A stretch of 12,613 nt of DNA. Source: Anammoximicrobium sp032229885. GTDB taxonomy: Bacteria; Planctomycetota; Planctomycetia; Pirellulales; Pirellulaceae. The DNA lies in contig JAVYAJ010000133.1 in NCBI GenBank assembly GCA_032229885.1, positions 1 through 12,613 on the forward strand, in the 5' to 3' direction. Shown in pieces: positions 1 through 7,551 of this stretch. The position numbers and the translations under genes are program-made. The notes beneath the pieces were generated by a model. It was given only the letters and a program-made list of their open reading frames with translations, searched no databases and was not told where the DNA came from. Position 1 is the stretch's first letter, and each line of letters begins with the position of its first letter.

Positions 1-189
1 GCCATCACCAACGTAGCCTGGGGCAACGCCCCAGGAGTCAGAGATGATAGCAACCGTGTTGGCCGAAGGCCAACATCAACGTGTCACCGTGGCCCAAATG
101 AATATGGCCTTCGGCCAAAAGAGGCACGCACGAGGCGCCAGCCCTGGGGCGTTGCCCCAGGCTACGGTGGGCGGAGGCCTTCGGCCAAA
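1..189. repeat. Palindrome-rich repeat cluster, left end
   Basis: Two short palindromic modules recur here. Module A is an 8-bp stem, CCTGGGGC, then AAC, then GCCCCAGG (17-35). Module B is GTTGGCC, then GAA, then GGCCAAC (58-74). Both come back inverted: B-type GGCCTTCGGCC at 105-115 and 176-186, and module A inverted at 143-161, where the CTACGG that follows it mirrors the CGTAG before the first copy. The cluster is therefore roughly an inverted repeat of itself. Bases 1-80 reappear at 12534-12613 with one difference (a at 49, c at 12582). No transposase or CRISPR-like spacing is present. I read it as a dispersed intergenic repeat of unknown function. Confidence 0.85.
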
Positions 190-203
190 CAGATTCTTGG
201 GTT

Positions 204-219
204 GCGGGCACTGGCCCGC
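204..219 (-). terminator. Weak hairpin downstream of the DUF1080 gene
   Basis: A perfect 6-bp GC stem (GCGGGC, loop ACTG, GCCCGC) lies about 67 nt beyond the stop codon at 286-288. No T-tract follows it on the minus strand, so it is at best a weak or Rho-assisted end point. It could equally be part of the neighbouring palindromic repeat cluster. Confidence 0.2.
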
Positions 220-285
220 GTTAGGCTTCGGGTTGCGATCAAACGTGCCATCCTTGCCCGCGCACGGCATATTTCTCGAACGGCG

Positions 286-966
286 CTAAGGCAACTCGGT
301 CAAGCGAACGTTGCGAAACTGGATTTCGCTGCCTTCGGATTGCAACCCGATGGGGCCGTCGAGGATCTCGCAGTTCGTCGCCTCGTTGACCTTCTGGCCA
401 TTGACCGCCAGGGTCAGCCGATCCTGCTCGAACGTGATCTCGTATTTATTCCACTCGCCCGGCTCGCGCTCGTTGGCTTTGATCAATCCCACGCCGATAA
501 AGGTGCCCAATTGGGCGTGATTTTCGATTTTCCGCATCCGCGCGGGATCGCCTTGCAACGAATAACCATAAAAGCCCCAGATGTCCCCGGCGTGCCCACC
601 CATCAACTGCGCTTCGGCACACTTCGGCAAGAAGCTGACCGCATCCCCGCTGATCCGCAGCAGAACGCCGCTGTTGCCGGGCTTTGTGCCGGGCGGCCAG
701 CGCCACTCGACCGACAGCTTGAAGTTTCGGTAGGCCCGTTTCGTGTACAAATAGCCAAACGGCTGCCCTTTGCACGCCAGCACTCCGTCCTTGAGGCTCC
801 ACACGTCTTCCGGCTTCACACTGGAATCCGCCAGGAACGATCCCCAGCCGTCCAGGGAATCGCCGGCCAACAGATCAACCGTTTGTCCGGCGGCGACCGG
901 CTTGTCAGCAACGAAACCTGCCACGCCAAGCGCGCCGAGCGCCAGAACTGTTGTCAACCAACGCAT
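286..966 (-). CDS. Secreted DUF1080 (3-keto-disaccharide hydrolase-type) protein
   Basis: The product has 226 aa. Residues 1-26 form a signal peptide (MRW, then a hydrophobic stretch, then a likely cleavage near PVAAG). The rest is one DUF1080 domain (PF06439), a concanavalin-like beta-sandwich. Family-typical landmarks are the GYLYTKRAY segment (71-79), the EWRW strand (87-90), NSGVLLR (98-104), GEWNKYEI (170-177), a VNG turn (188-190) and a C-terminal GPIGLQSEG segment (204-212) followed by FRNVRL. Some family members cleave 3-keto-disaccharides, but most are uncharacterised; here the substrate is unknown and the protein should act outside the cytoplasm. The start is supported by a GGGAG site (complement of 975-979) 8 nt upstream. 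It lies 53 nt downstream of the DUF58 gene on the same strand, so the two may be co-transcribed. The domain call is firm, the activity is not. Confidence 0.93.
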   Translation of the reverse strand: MRWLTTVLALGALGVAGFVADKPVAAGQTVDLLAGDSLDGWGSFLADSSVKPEDVWSLKDGVLACKGQPFGYLYTKRAYRNFKLSVEWRWPPGTKPGNSGVLLRISGDAVSFLPKCAEAQLMGGHAGDIWGFYGYSLQGDPARMRKIENHAQLGTFIGVGLIKANEREPGEWNKYEITFEQDRLTLAVNGQKVNEATNCEILDGPIGLQSEGSEIQFRNVRLTELP

Positions 967-1019
967 GATGCTTTCTCCCGTGGGGTGTCAAAAACAAACT
1001 CGCTTCGCGCCGATTCGCT

Positions 1020-1928
1020 TTATCGCACGCGCCGCAAGCGAGCGCGGCGGTTCAGATAGTCGGCAAAAACGTCGATCAATGGGCGGCTGGTGTCGACCAC
1101 CAGCCGCTCGCACATGTTTCGCTGAGCGACCTCGTCCAGATGCGCGTTGAATCGTCCGAACGACTCGAGATAAGCCCGCTGCAGGTCGGCGGGCTGCGTC
1201 AACAGCTCGTCGAGATCCTCGAGTCCCACAAACTTGGTCATCTCGTCGAATTCGAAGTACAGCTCGTCGTGATGCAAGACCTGGACCAGGACGACTTCGT
1301 GTCTGTTGTACCGCAATCGCTGAATGGCCGATTCGACCTGAGCCAAATCCGTGAAAAAATCGCTGAACACGATCACGATCTCGCGGCGTCCCATCCGTTG
1401 GGCCAGTTCCGCCAGACACGCGGCCATCTCGGTTTTCTCGACCGGCGCGATCCGATCCAAGTGCCGCGTCATCCGTTCGACCTGGTCCATCGAGTTACTC
1501 GGGTTCACCACGCCTCGCACGCGCGAGTCGAACGTGGCGAGCGAGACCTTGTCGCTGTGCCGCACGATCGAATAGCCCAACGTCGTCGCCATCTGCGCAG
1601 CGTACAGCAGCTTTTGCTGGCCGCCTGCGCCGTAACGCATCGAGGCGCTCACGTCCAGCAGTAGATGACAGACGAAGTTGGTCTCGAGCTCGTATTGTTT
1701 GACGAAGAATTTGTCGCGGTTGAAATACACCCGCCAGTCGATGTGCTTCGGGTCGTCTCCCGGCGCATATTCGCGATGCCCCGAAAACTCGACGGCAACC
1801 CCGGCCAACGGCGACTTGTGTGCGCCCGACAAATTGCCGATCACAAGCCCGCGCGGTTCGAATGGGTGGTCAGCGATCGCGCTGAGCACGTCCGGATCGA
1901 GATAACGCGATAATACGCTGGCGACCAT
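1020..1928 (-). CDS. DUF58 domain protein with vWA-like metal site
   Basis: The product has 302 aa and no signal peptide or membrane segment. The DUF58 (PF01882) signature is clear at about residues 52-82: REYAPGDDP, then HIDW, then FVKQYELE. The vWA-like half begins at about 87 with the metal-site motif D92-V-S94-A-S96, and continues with an ATFDSR strand (131-136) and an IVFSDF strand (186-191). DUF58 proteins usually sit beside a MoxR AAA+ ATPase and are thought to act with it in protein assembly or maturation. No MoxR gene occurs in this window; the next gene upstream is a CBS protein 123 nt away. No strong Shine-Dalgarno site precedes the ATG, only a GAGAC sequence 3-7 nt upstream. The ATG is kept because it precedes the whole conserved domain. 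Target and partner are unknown. Confidence 0.93.
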   Translation of the reverse strand: MVASVLSRYLDPDVLSAIADHPFEPRGLVIGNLSGAHKSPLAGVAVEFSGHREYAPGDDPKHIDWRVYFNRDKFFVKQYELETNFVCHLLLDVSASMRYGAGGQQKLLYAAQMATTLGYSIVRHSDKVSLATFDSRVRGVVNPSNSMDQVERMTRHLDRIAPVEKTEMAACLAELAQRMGRREIVIVFSDFFTDLAQVESAIQRLRYNRHEVVLVQVLHHDELYFEFDEMTKFVGLEDLDELLTQPADLQRAYLESFGRFNAHLDEVAQRNMCERLVVDTSRPLIDVFADYLNRRARLRRVR

Positions 1929-1962
1929 GTGCGTCTCGCTGCTTGTCGAGTCAATCGCGGCC

Positions 1963-2014
1963 TCGCCCGCTCAAGCTCGGGCGATTCGCACCCAGGCCGT
2001 CCGCCGCTGACGGC
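1963..2014 (-). other. Two GC hairpins between the CBS and DUF58 genes
   Basis: Two perfect inverted repeats lie in the 123-nt gap. One has 7-bp arms (1963-1969 and 1978-1984, loop 8 nt). The other has 6-bp arms (1996-2001 and 2009-2014, loop 7 nt). Neither is followed by a T-tract on the minus strand. They could stabilise or process a CBS-DUF58 transcript, or act as a weak transcription end. Confidence 0.4.
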
Positions 2015-2051
2015 ACAGTCCGGGCGATGCAGGGCCGCCGTCAAATCGCAA

Positions 2052-2531
2052 TCAAGATGCCGGGGCGGCGGCGACCAGCGCCCGCAGCATATCGGTGGTC
2101 GAGATGATGCCGATCAACCGGTTGTGGGCGCCGAGCACCGGCAGCCGGTGAATTTTTTCGCGGAGCATGATGCGCGCGGCATCCACCAGCAAGTCGTCCG
2201 CCCTCACGGAAACCACGTCCTCGCTCATCAAGTCCATCACGCTCTTAGCCCCGATGTTCTCGCTCAAACCACGCATGAATGAATTCCACCAAACGCCGCT
2301 CACTGACAGATCTTCGTCGAAATCCAGGTCGAGCTCGTGGGTCATGTCCATGAAATCGCGGCTCGACAGCATCCCGACACATTTTCCCTGGTGGTCCAGC
2401 ACGGGTAGGCCCGAGACCTTGTTTTCCAGCATCAAGTTCAAAGCGTCCTGGACGGTGTCCTGCACATGAACCGTGACGACGTCTCGATTCATCGCGTCCT
2501 TGACCCGCTGGTGATACAGTTCGTGGGGCAT
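2052..2531 (-). CDS. Tandem CBS-domain protein
   Basis: The product has 159 aa and is soluble. It is a Bateman pair: CBS1 at about residues 9-62 (GLPVLD at 41-46, S56-S-R-D59) and CBS2 at about 97-153 (RLPVLG at 129-134, S144-T-T-D147). Both copies keep the [S/T]xxD phosphate-contact motif, so each could bind an adenine nucleotide or similar ligand. Between them lies an unusual acidic linker (about 63-96) containing DLDFDEDL and a WWN aromatic patch. There is no catalytic domain, so it probably acts as a nucleotide-sensing partner of another protein. The open frame extends 28 codons further upstream, but the ATG at 2531 is chosen because a consensus AGGAGG (complement of 2541-2546) lies 9 nt before it and the homologous region starts there. 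The DUF58 gene follows on the same strand. Confidence 0.93.
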   Translation of the reverse strand: MPHELYHQRVKDAMNRDVVTVHVQDTVQDALNLMLENKVSGLPVLDHQGKCVGMLSSRDFMDMTHELDLDFDEDLSVSGVWWNSFMRGLSENIGAKSVMDLMSEDVVSVRADDLLVDAARIMLREKIHRLPVLGAHNRLIGIISTTDMLRALVAAAPAS

Positions 2532-2540
2532 TGCCGTAGT

Positions 2541-2546
2541 CCTCCT
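2541..2546 (-). promoter_or_regulatory. Ribosome binding site deciding the CBS start
   Basis: This is a perfect AGGAGG on the minus strand, 9 nt before the ATG at 2531. It matches the intact CCUCC at the 3' end of the 16S rRNA in this window and argues against the longer reading frame that begins at 2615. Confidence 0.85.
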
Positions 2547-2589
2547 GTCTCCTCGCACCCTTTGGACCGCATTCGACCCGCGCCTCGGG

Positions 2590-2670
2590 CGAGACTTGCC
2601 GTTCGCGCTGTACACGGCCCGAGGCCGCTTCTGTTATCAATTGTGCAAGCAATTCCCTCGGCAAGTCTCG
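2590..2670 (-). promoter_or_regulatory. Candidate structured 5' leader of the CBS mRNA
   Basis: A perfect 12-bp inverted repeat (arms 2659-2670 and 2590-2601, CGAGACTTGCCG) encloses a smaller perfect hairpin (2615-2627, CGGCC, then TCG, then GGCCG) and a short TTG...CAA repeat near 2640-2651. A competing 9-bp pairing, 2582-2590 with 2617-2625, would open the inner hairpin and nick the outer stem. The element ends about 44 nt before the AGGAGG site. I know of no riboswitch class it matches, and no T-tract follows, so it is not an intrinsic terminator. The fold is visible; the regulatory role is inferred. Confidence 0.4.
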
Positions 2671-2681
2671 TGCGTTGTCCT

Positions 2682-2687
2682 ATCATA
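2682..2687 (-). promoter_or_regulatory. Possible -10 box for the CBS gene
   Basis: TATGAT on the minus strand matches the -10 consensus at 5 of 6 positions. No convincing -35 lies 16-18 nt upstream. Transcription would start near 2675, placing the 12-bp inverted repeat at the extreme 5' end of the mRNA. Confidence 0.3.
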
Positions 2688-3136
2688 CTTTCCGAGTTGT
2701 CGCACTCGCCAGAGCATGGGATTCTCGCTGCCTGGAAATCGCGGATACCCCAGCGTTTACCCTGGACGTCCCCCCGTGCCGCCAGCCAGAGTTCATCGCT
2801 CGCGATGGACAATTGGCGCGCAGTTTATCAGCCTGGAATGTATCCCTCGAGGCAATCCCATGCCACGATGGAGGGTCACACCTCGCCCTGGCCACCACCG
2901 GATGGACGCGACGGAGCGTATCCCTCCACGACAGCGCACTTCCCTGCGGTCGCCGTCCCGCCATTTCGCTTGCCATTATCTCGTGTCCCGATCGTTCTTC
3001 TGGCAATCTGAGACGATTTCACGTTCCATGTCCCATCAATTCTGATCCCTGGCACTAGTGTCGTTCGAGGCGGTCGATTCGTCCAGCCGGCCTGCGCCGC
3101 CCGGTGCGCCCCTCGCTCGGTCGCGCAGAGCGTGGC
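2688..3136. other. Stretch with no recognisable gene
   Basis: I recognise no protein, tRNA or known structured RNA here. The composition is odd: from about 2675 to 3011 none of the three plus-strand frames contains a stop codon, and the plus strand is rich in C and T. None of the translations resembles a known family and none has a good ribosome site. It may be a decayed or acquired fragment, or an unrecognised RNA. Confidence 0.5.
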
Positions 3137-3153
3137 GCGGCGTTTTACGCCGC
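3137..3153 (-). terminator. Hairpin spanning the hydrolase stop codon
   Basis: A perfect 7-bp stem (arms 3137-3143 and 3147-3153) has a 3-nt loop. The TAA stop of the hydrolase (3145-3147 on this strand) falls in the loop and the first pair of the stem. No T-tract follows, so the terminator role is uncertain. Confidence 0.25.
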
Positions 3154-4215
3154 CTGCTTCAGGTGCCGGGCGAACCACGCCCGCGTCCGCTGCCACATCT
3201 CGGGCGACAGCACGTGGCCGACACCATCTTCGATCCAATAGCTGAACTGCTCGGCCGCATCGACGGCGCGATATGCCTTGGCAATGCGCTGAACGGCCTC
3301 GCGAACCTCTTGGATGGGGCTGCCGCCGTCGAGCTCGCCAAAGTTCAGGTGCAGGGCGCGGGGTGCAATCAGTGCGACCACATCAGGCGTATCGCCAAAG
3401 GCAAACAAGCCAGGGATGAAATTGGGAAAACAATGCAGCAGGTGGGTGCGATGAATCGCGGCATACGTCGGCAGGCAGCAGTTCCCAACCAAACACTTCA
3501 GGCGCGGTTCCCAAGGGCCGAGCAGCCAAGTGTGCGTCGAACCCATCGAGTGGCCATAACATCCGATCCGCTCGCGGTCCACCTCCGGGCGTTGGCACAG
3601 AACGTCGATCGCGCGGCGCATGTCCAGGATATTTTTCCAAGCCATACTTTTACCCGCTACGACGTACCGCAAAAACTCGAACCGTTCGAAGTTGCCTCCT
3701 TTCAACCGTGAGTCCTGACGCTCCTCGAAACACAGCGCATCGGGGCACAGAACAACGTATCCCTCGCGAGCCAGGGCGACTCCTGTGTGGTGCATCGGAT
3801 TGCCCGCCAGCCCCGCAGGTTCCGACTTTCCCAGAGTGTACTCGCCGTTGTGTTGATGCCAGACCGCAACCGCCGGCGCCGGATGCGCCGCATCGACCCC
3901 GTCGGGCACCAATAGAACCGCCGCCACGCGATCTCCCGGCTCGACCTCGTAGGACAGTGATTCAAGCCGATAGCCGTCGTGCTGGGTGGCCCCGAGCATC
4001 TCTAGTTTCAGCTCGCATGGCTCGGGCCAAGCGCCTCCGAGACATGTCAACAGCTTGGCACGGAATTCGTCGTTCGCCATCTTCCTGGCCTCCGCCCCGT
4101 CCACCATCGTCGAGCCCGGTCCACCTCCCCAGGTCCACGCGACTCCGGCCGCCGACTGTGCGAAAAATCGGCGACGCCCCACACGGTCCGATCCTGTCGG
4201 CTTCCGCGCACTCAT
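3145..4215 (-). CDS. Tat-exported alpha/beta hydrolase (dienelactone hydrolase / Abhydrolase_7-like)
   Basis: The product has 356 aa. It starts with a twin-arginine signal: R14-R15-R16-F17-F18 followed by a short hydrophobic run. The hydrolase core shows the nucleophile elbow G221-H-S223-M-G225, a likely acid D296 (in FGELDGG) and a likely base H334 (in GVGHVLSP), in the right order and spacing for a catalytic triad. The WHQHNGEYTLGKSEP segment (119-133) and ALCFEER (160-166) are typical of the Abhydrolase_7/acetyl-xylan-esterase-like proteins common in planctomycetes. It is probably an exported esterase; substrate unknown. The frame is open for 82 more codons, into the 16S trailer, but that extension crosses the rRNA terminator and reads as non-protein. 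The ATG at 4215 has GGAGAGG 8 nt upstream and starts directly before the Tat signal. Confidence 0.9.
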   Translation of the reverse strand: MSARKPTGSDRVGRRRFFAQSAAGVAWTWGGGPGSTMVDGAEARKMANDEFRAKLLTCLGGAWPEPCELKLEMLGATQHDGYRLESLSYEVEPGDRVAAVLLVPDGVDAAHPAPAVAVWHQHNGEYTLGKSEPAGLAGNPMHHTGVALAREGYVVLCPDALCFEERQDSRLKGGNFERFEFLRYVVAGKSMAWKNILDMRRAIDVLCQRPEVDRERIGCYGHSMGSTHTWLLGPWEPRLKCLVGNCCLPTYAAIHRTHLLHCFPNFIPGLFAFGDTPDVVALIAPRALHLNFGELDGGSPIQEVREAVQRIAKAYRAVDAAEQFSYWIEDGVGHVLSPEMWQRTRAWFARHLKQAA

Positions 4216-4351
4216 CTCGGATCCTCTCCCCCGCGCCCGCCCGGCTCGCGTCAGCCCCTCGGCCCAGCAGCTCGCGGCCGCGTTCACGTTTGTCCGACCT
4301 CTTTCCGGCCGAGCTCCCACTGCCGGGCTCTCTACACGGTCTTCCGCCAAT

Positions 4352-4388
4352 AAAAAAACCCGTCGGGGCAGGTCGTCCCCGACGGGTT
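4352..4388 (-). terminator. Intrinsic terminator of the 16S rRNA unit
   Basis: On the minus strand a perfect 12-bp stem (arms 4357-4368 and 4377-4388, 8-nt loop) ends in seven T residues (complement of 4352-4358, two of them paired). It lies about 105 nt beyond the mature 16S 3' end and 137 nt before the hydrolase start. This is a textbook intrinsic terminator. It ends the rRNA transcript before any 23S or tRNA gene could be reached. Confidence 0.92.
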
Positions 4389-4416
4389 CAGTATAGTAGC
4401 TGCCGAACTTTCGTTC

Positions 4417-4460
4417 AGCGTGACCTTTCGATTTCTCGACAACGTATCCACGGTAGGTCA
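4417..4460 (-). other. 3' arm of the 16S precursor processing stem
   Basis: This 44-nt trailer segment is complementary to the leader segment at 6137-6180. Aligned blocks of 4, 9, 3, 5, 6 and 6 bp, in the same order and with small gaps, give about 33 pairs. In known bacteria such a stem is cut by RNase III. It lies 34-77 nt beyond the mature 3' end. Confidence 0.75.
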
Positions 4461-4487
4461 CGCGTTGTCGCCAATGCGTGACGAATC

Positions 4488-6023
<1,536 letters not shown>

Positions 6024-6109
6024 TGTTTACGCGTCGACTGCCATCGCGGCGGCTGCCACACTGACAGATCATTAGCAAACAGACATTGATGGCCTGAAAC
6101 CATCCACTC

Positions 6110-6134
6110 GCGTCTCGGTCGCGAGACGCTTTTT
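6110..6134 (+). terminator. Terminator-like hairpin facing the 16S gene's antisense direction
   Basis: A perfect 8-bp stem (arms 6110-6117 and 6122-6129, 4-nt loop) is followed on the plus strand by five T residues (6130-6134). It sits inside the 16S leader. In the rRNA sense direction it is simply a leader hairpin between the processing arm and the 16S 5' end. In the plus direction it would stop transcripts coming out of the antisense strand of the 16S gene. Confidence 0.45.
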
Positions 6135-6136
6135 GT

Positions 6137-6180
6137 TGACCTGTAAAAGTACGTTCTCGAGCTAAACTCGAAAGGTCGCT
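6137..6180 (-). other. 5' arm of the 16S precursor processing stem
   Basis: This leader segment, 114-157 nt upstream of the mature 16S 5' end, pairs with 4417-4460. The conserved blocks on the minus strand are AGCG, ACCTTTCGA, TTT, CTCGA, AACGTA and AGGTCA. The pairing would loop out the whole 16S and give a double-stranded RNase III substrate, independent of any 23S sequence. Confidence 0.75.
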
Positions 6181-6183
6181 ACT

Positions 6184-6198
6184 AAATTGTCAAAGATC
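6184..6198 (-). promoter_or_regulatory. boxA-like antitermination site
   Basis: The minus strand reads GATCTTTGACAATTT, close to the E. coli rrn boxA (GCTCTTTAACAATTT) at all but three positions. In the rrn system boxA RNA binds NusB/NusE and lets polymerase resist Rho. It lies between the boxB-like hairpin and the 5' processing arm, the usual order. TTGACA inside it could be misread as a -35 box, but no -10 follows at proper spacing. Confidence 0.7.
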
Positions 6199-6202
6199 GG
6201 AT

Positions 6203-6223
6203 GCAGCGGGTTTCCCTCGCTGC
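6203..6223 (-). promoter_or_regulatory. boxB-like hairpin of the rRNA leader
   Basis: On the minus strand GCAGCG, one bulged A, GG, loop GAAA, CC, CGCTGC form an 8-bp stem with a GNRA-type tetraloop, 4 nt upstream of boxA. Position and loop fit a boxB-type element, though sequence alone cannot show that it binds a Nus factor. Confidence 0.55.
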
Positions 6224-6234
6224 TGAGACCGTGC

Positions 6235-6262
6235 ATTGTACACTGTCTCAGATAATCGTCAA
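6235..6262 (-). promoter_or_regulatory. Promoter of the 16S rRNA gene
   Basis: TTGACG (complement of 6257-6262), a 16-nt spacer and TACAAT (complement of 6235-6240) form a near-consensus housekeeping-sigma promoter. A run of seven A residues on the same strand (complement of 6275-6281) sits upstream where an UP element would lie. Transcription should begin near 6228, giving a leader of about 205 nt. Confidence 0.85.
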
Positions 6263-6281
6263 GCGGCCAAGAACTTTTTTT

Positions 6282-6890
6282 CGCGGAACGCTCGACCGTC
6301 GGACACTTATCGGCTGCCCGACGGACGGAACTTTATCAGACGGGCGGGATGGCCGCAAGGACTTGGCGACAATTTTTGGAAAATTGGTGACGAAGAACAC
6401 GAGCGGCATCACGGAGTGCGTTCCGTAAACGGGGAAACGTTAAAGAGTTGCGAATGAAAGACGACGCCAAGTCGCAAAGGGAAAAAATCCGACAAGATCT
6501 CCGGAAGGGGCAGCCATCGGGCGGTGGGTGGCGGACAAAGTGGCCGGCATCGGCTCGGAATCGGAGTTGGCCGAGCGGTCGCCCAGCCTGCGCGCGCCGC
6601 GCACGGCTCGACGGCCGCGCGGCGAATGTGGCCCGTCGCGCACGGTCGGTTCGAGGCCAGAGCGCTGGCGGAAGCCGCGGCGGACTGGAAGTCCGGGCGG
6701 TCTTCGGCTACGCTATTCTTCGGCGACGCTATCGTAGGGCCGCCTGGAAAGCCCTGGCGGGCCCAGCAGAACAGCGAGCGTCGCGCGCGGGCCGACCTGG
6801 CGCCGCGCGGAAAACGGCCAGAGACAGCCGGCCGCTCACAAGCCCAACCCCGAAAGATGCGGCCTCAGCGCGACCGAGGAAGCTCAGATC
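6282..6890. other. Gene-free stretch between the rRNA promoter and the PH-domain gene
   Basis: No supportable gene. Visible elements are an inverted repeat with 7-bp arms at 6296-6302 and 6318-6324; an AT-rich perfect palindrome, CAATTTT, TGG, AAAATTG, at 6370-6386; and an imperfect tandem duplication of 16 nt (6702-6717 and 6718-6733, 14 of 16 identical). Open frames in the GC-rich half (from 6448 and 6524) give arginine-rich translations unlike any family. The promoter of the PH-domain gene should lie here but I cannot place it. Confidence 0.5.
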
Positions 6891-7406
6891 ATGGAACAAG
6901 CGATTGCGGGCGTGATTTCCACCGACACAGACGAGGTGGTTGTCCGGGTAGGGTGGCCGTCCATCGCCGTCTTTGGAGTGGGGCGATGGCTTGGTCGGTT
7001 GTACAACGTGCGTTGGCCCGAGGTGTACTTCTTCCGCTTGGGAAATCTGTGGGCTTTGCTGTCCATTCCCGTGGCGCTCGTGTTGTATTTTTGCCGACTC
7101 GCCCCACGGATCGGCCGACGATACACGCTGACCAACCGACGGATCATCATTCAGACGGCAATCACCGCCGTCGAGTTGAGCGCGGTGGCGCTGGACGACT
7201 TCGATTCGGTCGAGATCGAGACCCTGCCCGGGCAAAGCTGGTTCCACGCGGGCGATCTGGCCTTTTGCCGCCAGGGTCGCGAGGTATTTCGACTGGGCAG
7301 CGTCCCGCGCCCCGAACCCTTTCGGCAGACCTGTCTCAAGGCCCATCGGGCCTACGTCAGCGTGCGACAAGTGGTCGCCGAGCAGGAGAAATCCAGGTCG
7401 GCGTGA
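6891..7406 (+). CDS. Membrane protein with a bacterial PH (YdbT/DUF304-type) domain
   Basis: The product has 171 aa. There is a hydrophobic segment at about 22-36 and a clear membrane segment at about 50-69. A bPH_2-type domain (PF03703) follows: RYTLTNRRIIIQ (77-88), ALDDFDSVEIETLPGQSW (100-117), GDLAF (121-125), and a C-terminal VPRPEPFRQ-type segment (138-146) ending in a helix. These small PH-like domains sit on the cytoplasmic face of the membrane; their ligands are mostly unknown. The ATG has GAGGA 10 nt upstream. The gene converges on the NosR-like gene with 145 nt between their ends, and no obvious terminator lies there. The domain call is good, the function unknown. Confidence 0.85.
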   Translation: MEQAIAGVISTDTDEVVVRVGWPSIAVFGVGRWLGRLYNVRWPEVYFFRLGNLWALLSIPVALVLYFCRLAPRIGRRYTLTNRRIIIQTAITAVELSAVALDDFDSVEIETLPGQSWFHAGDLAFCRQGREVFRLGSVPRPEPFRQTCLKAHRAYVSVRQVVAEQEKSRSA

Positions 7407-7551
7407 CGCCGTTGGCCCGGCGCCGTTCGCCGTGGGCTGGCCTCTGGTGGCCTGATGTCGCCCCGAGGCTCGCCATCCGCGCGACGGCCCGCGCTGTCCA
7501 GCCAAGGTCCACGGCGCGGACTCGAACATGCGCGAGCGGACCGTCGGTTGT

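Noticed and set aside
1..189. CRISPR array
   Set aside because: Palindromic modules alternate orientation and have no regular unique spacers; no cas gene is present.
286..4215. Single operon of hydrolase, CBS, DUF58 and DUF1080 genes
   Set aside because: A gap of about 610 nt and a likely CBS promoter separate the hydrolase from the rest; only the last three genes could plausibly share a transcript.
4216..4461. 82-codon extension of the hydrolase frame
   Set aside because: It runs through the rRNA terminator and part of the 16S trailer. The Tat signal and a GGAGAGG site sit at the ATG at 4215.
6161..6194. Second rRNA promoter using TTGACA at the boxA
   Set aside because: No -10 hexamer lies 16-18 nt downstream, and the same bases are explained by boxA.
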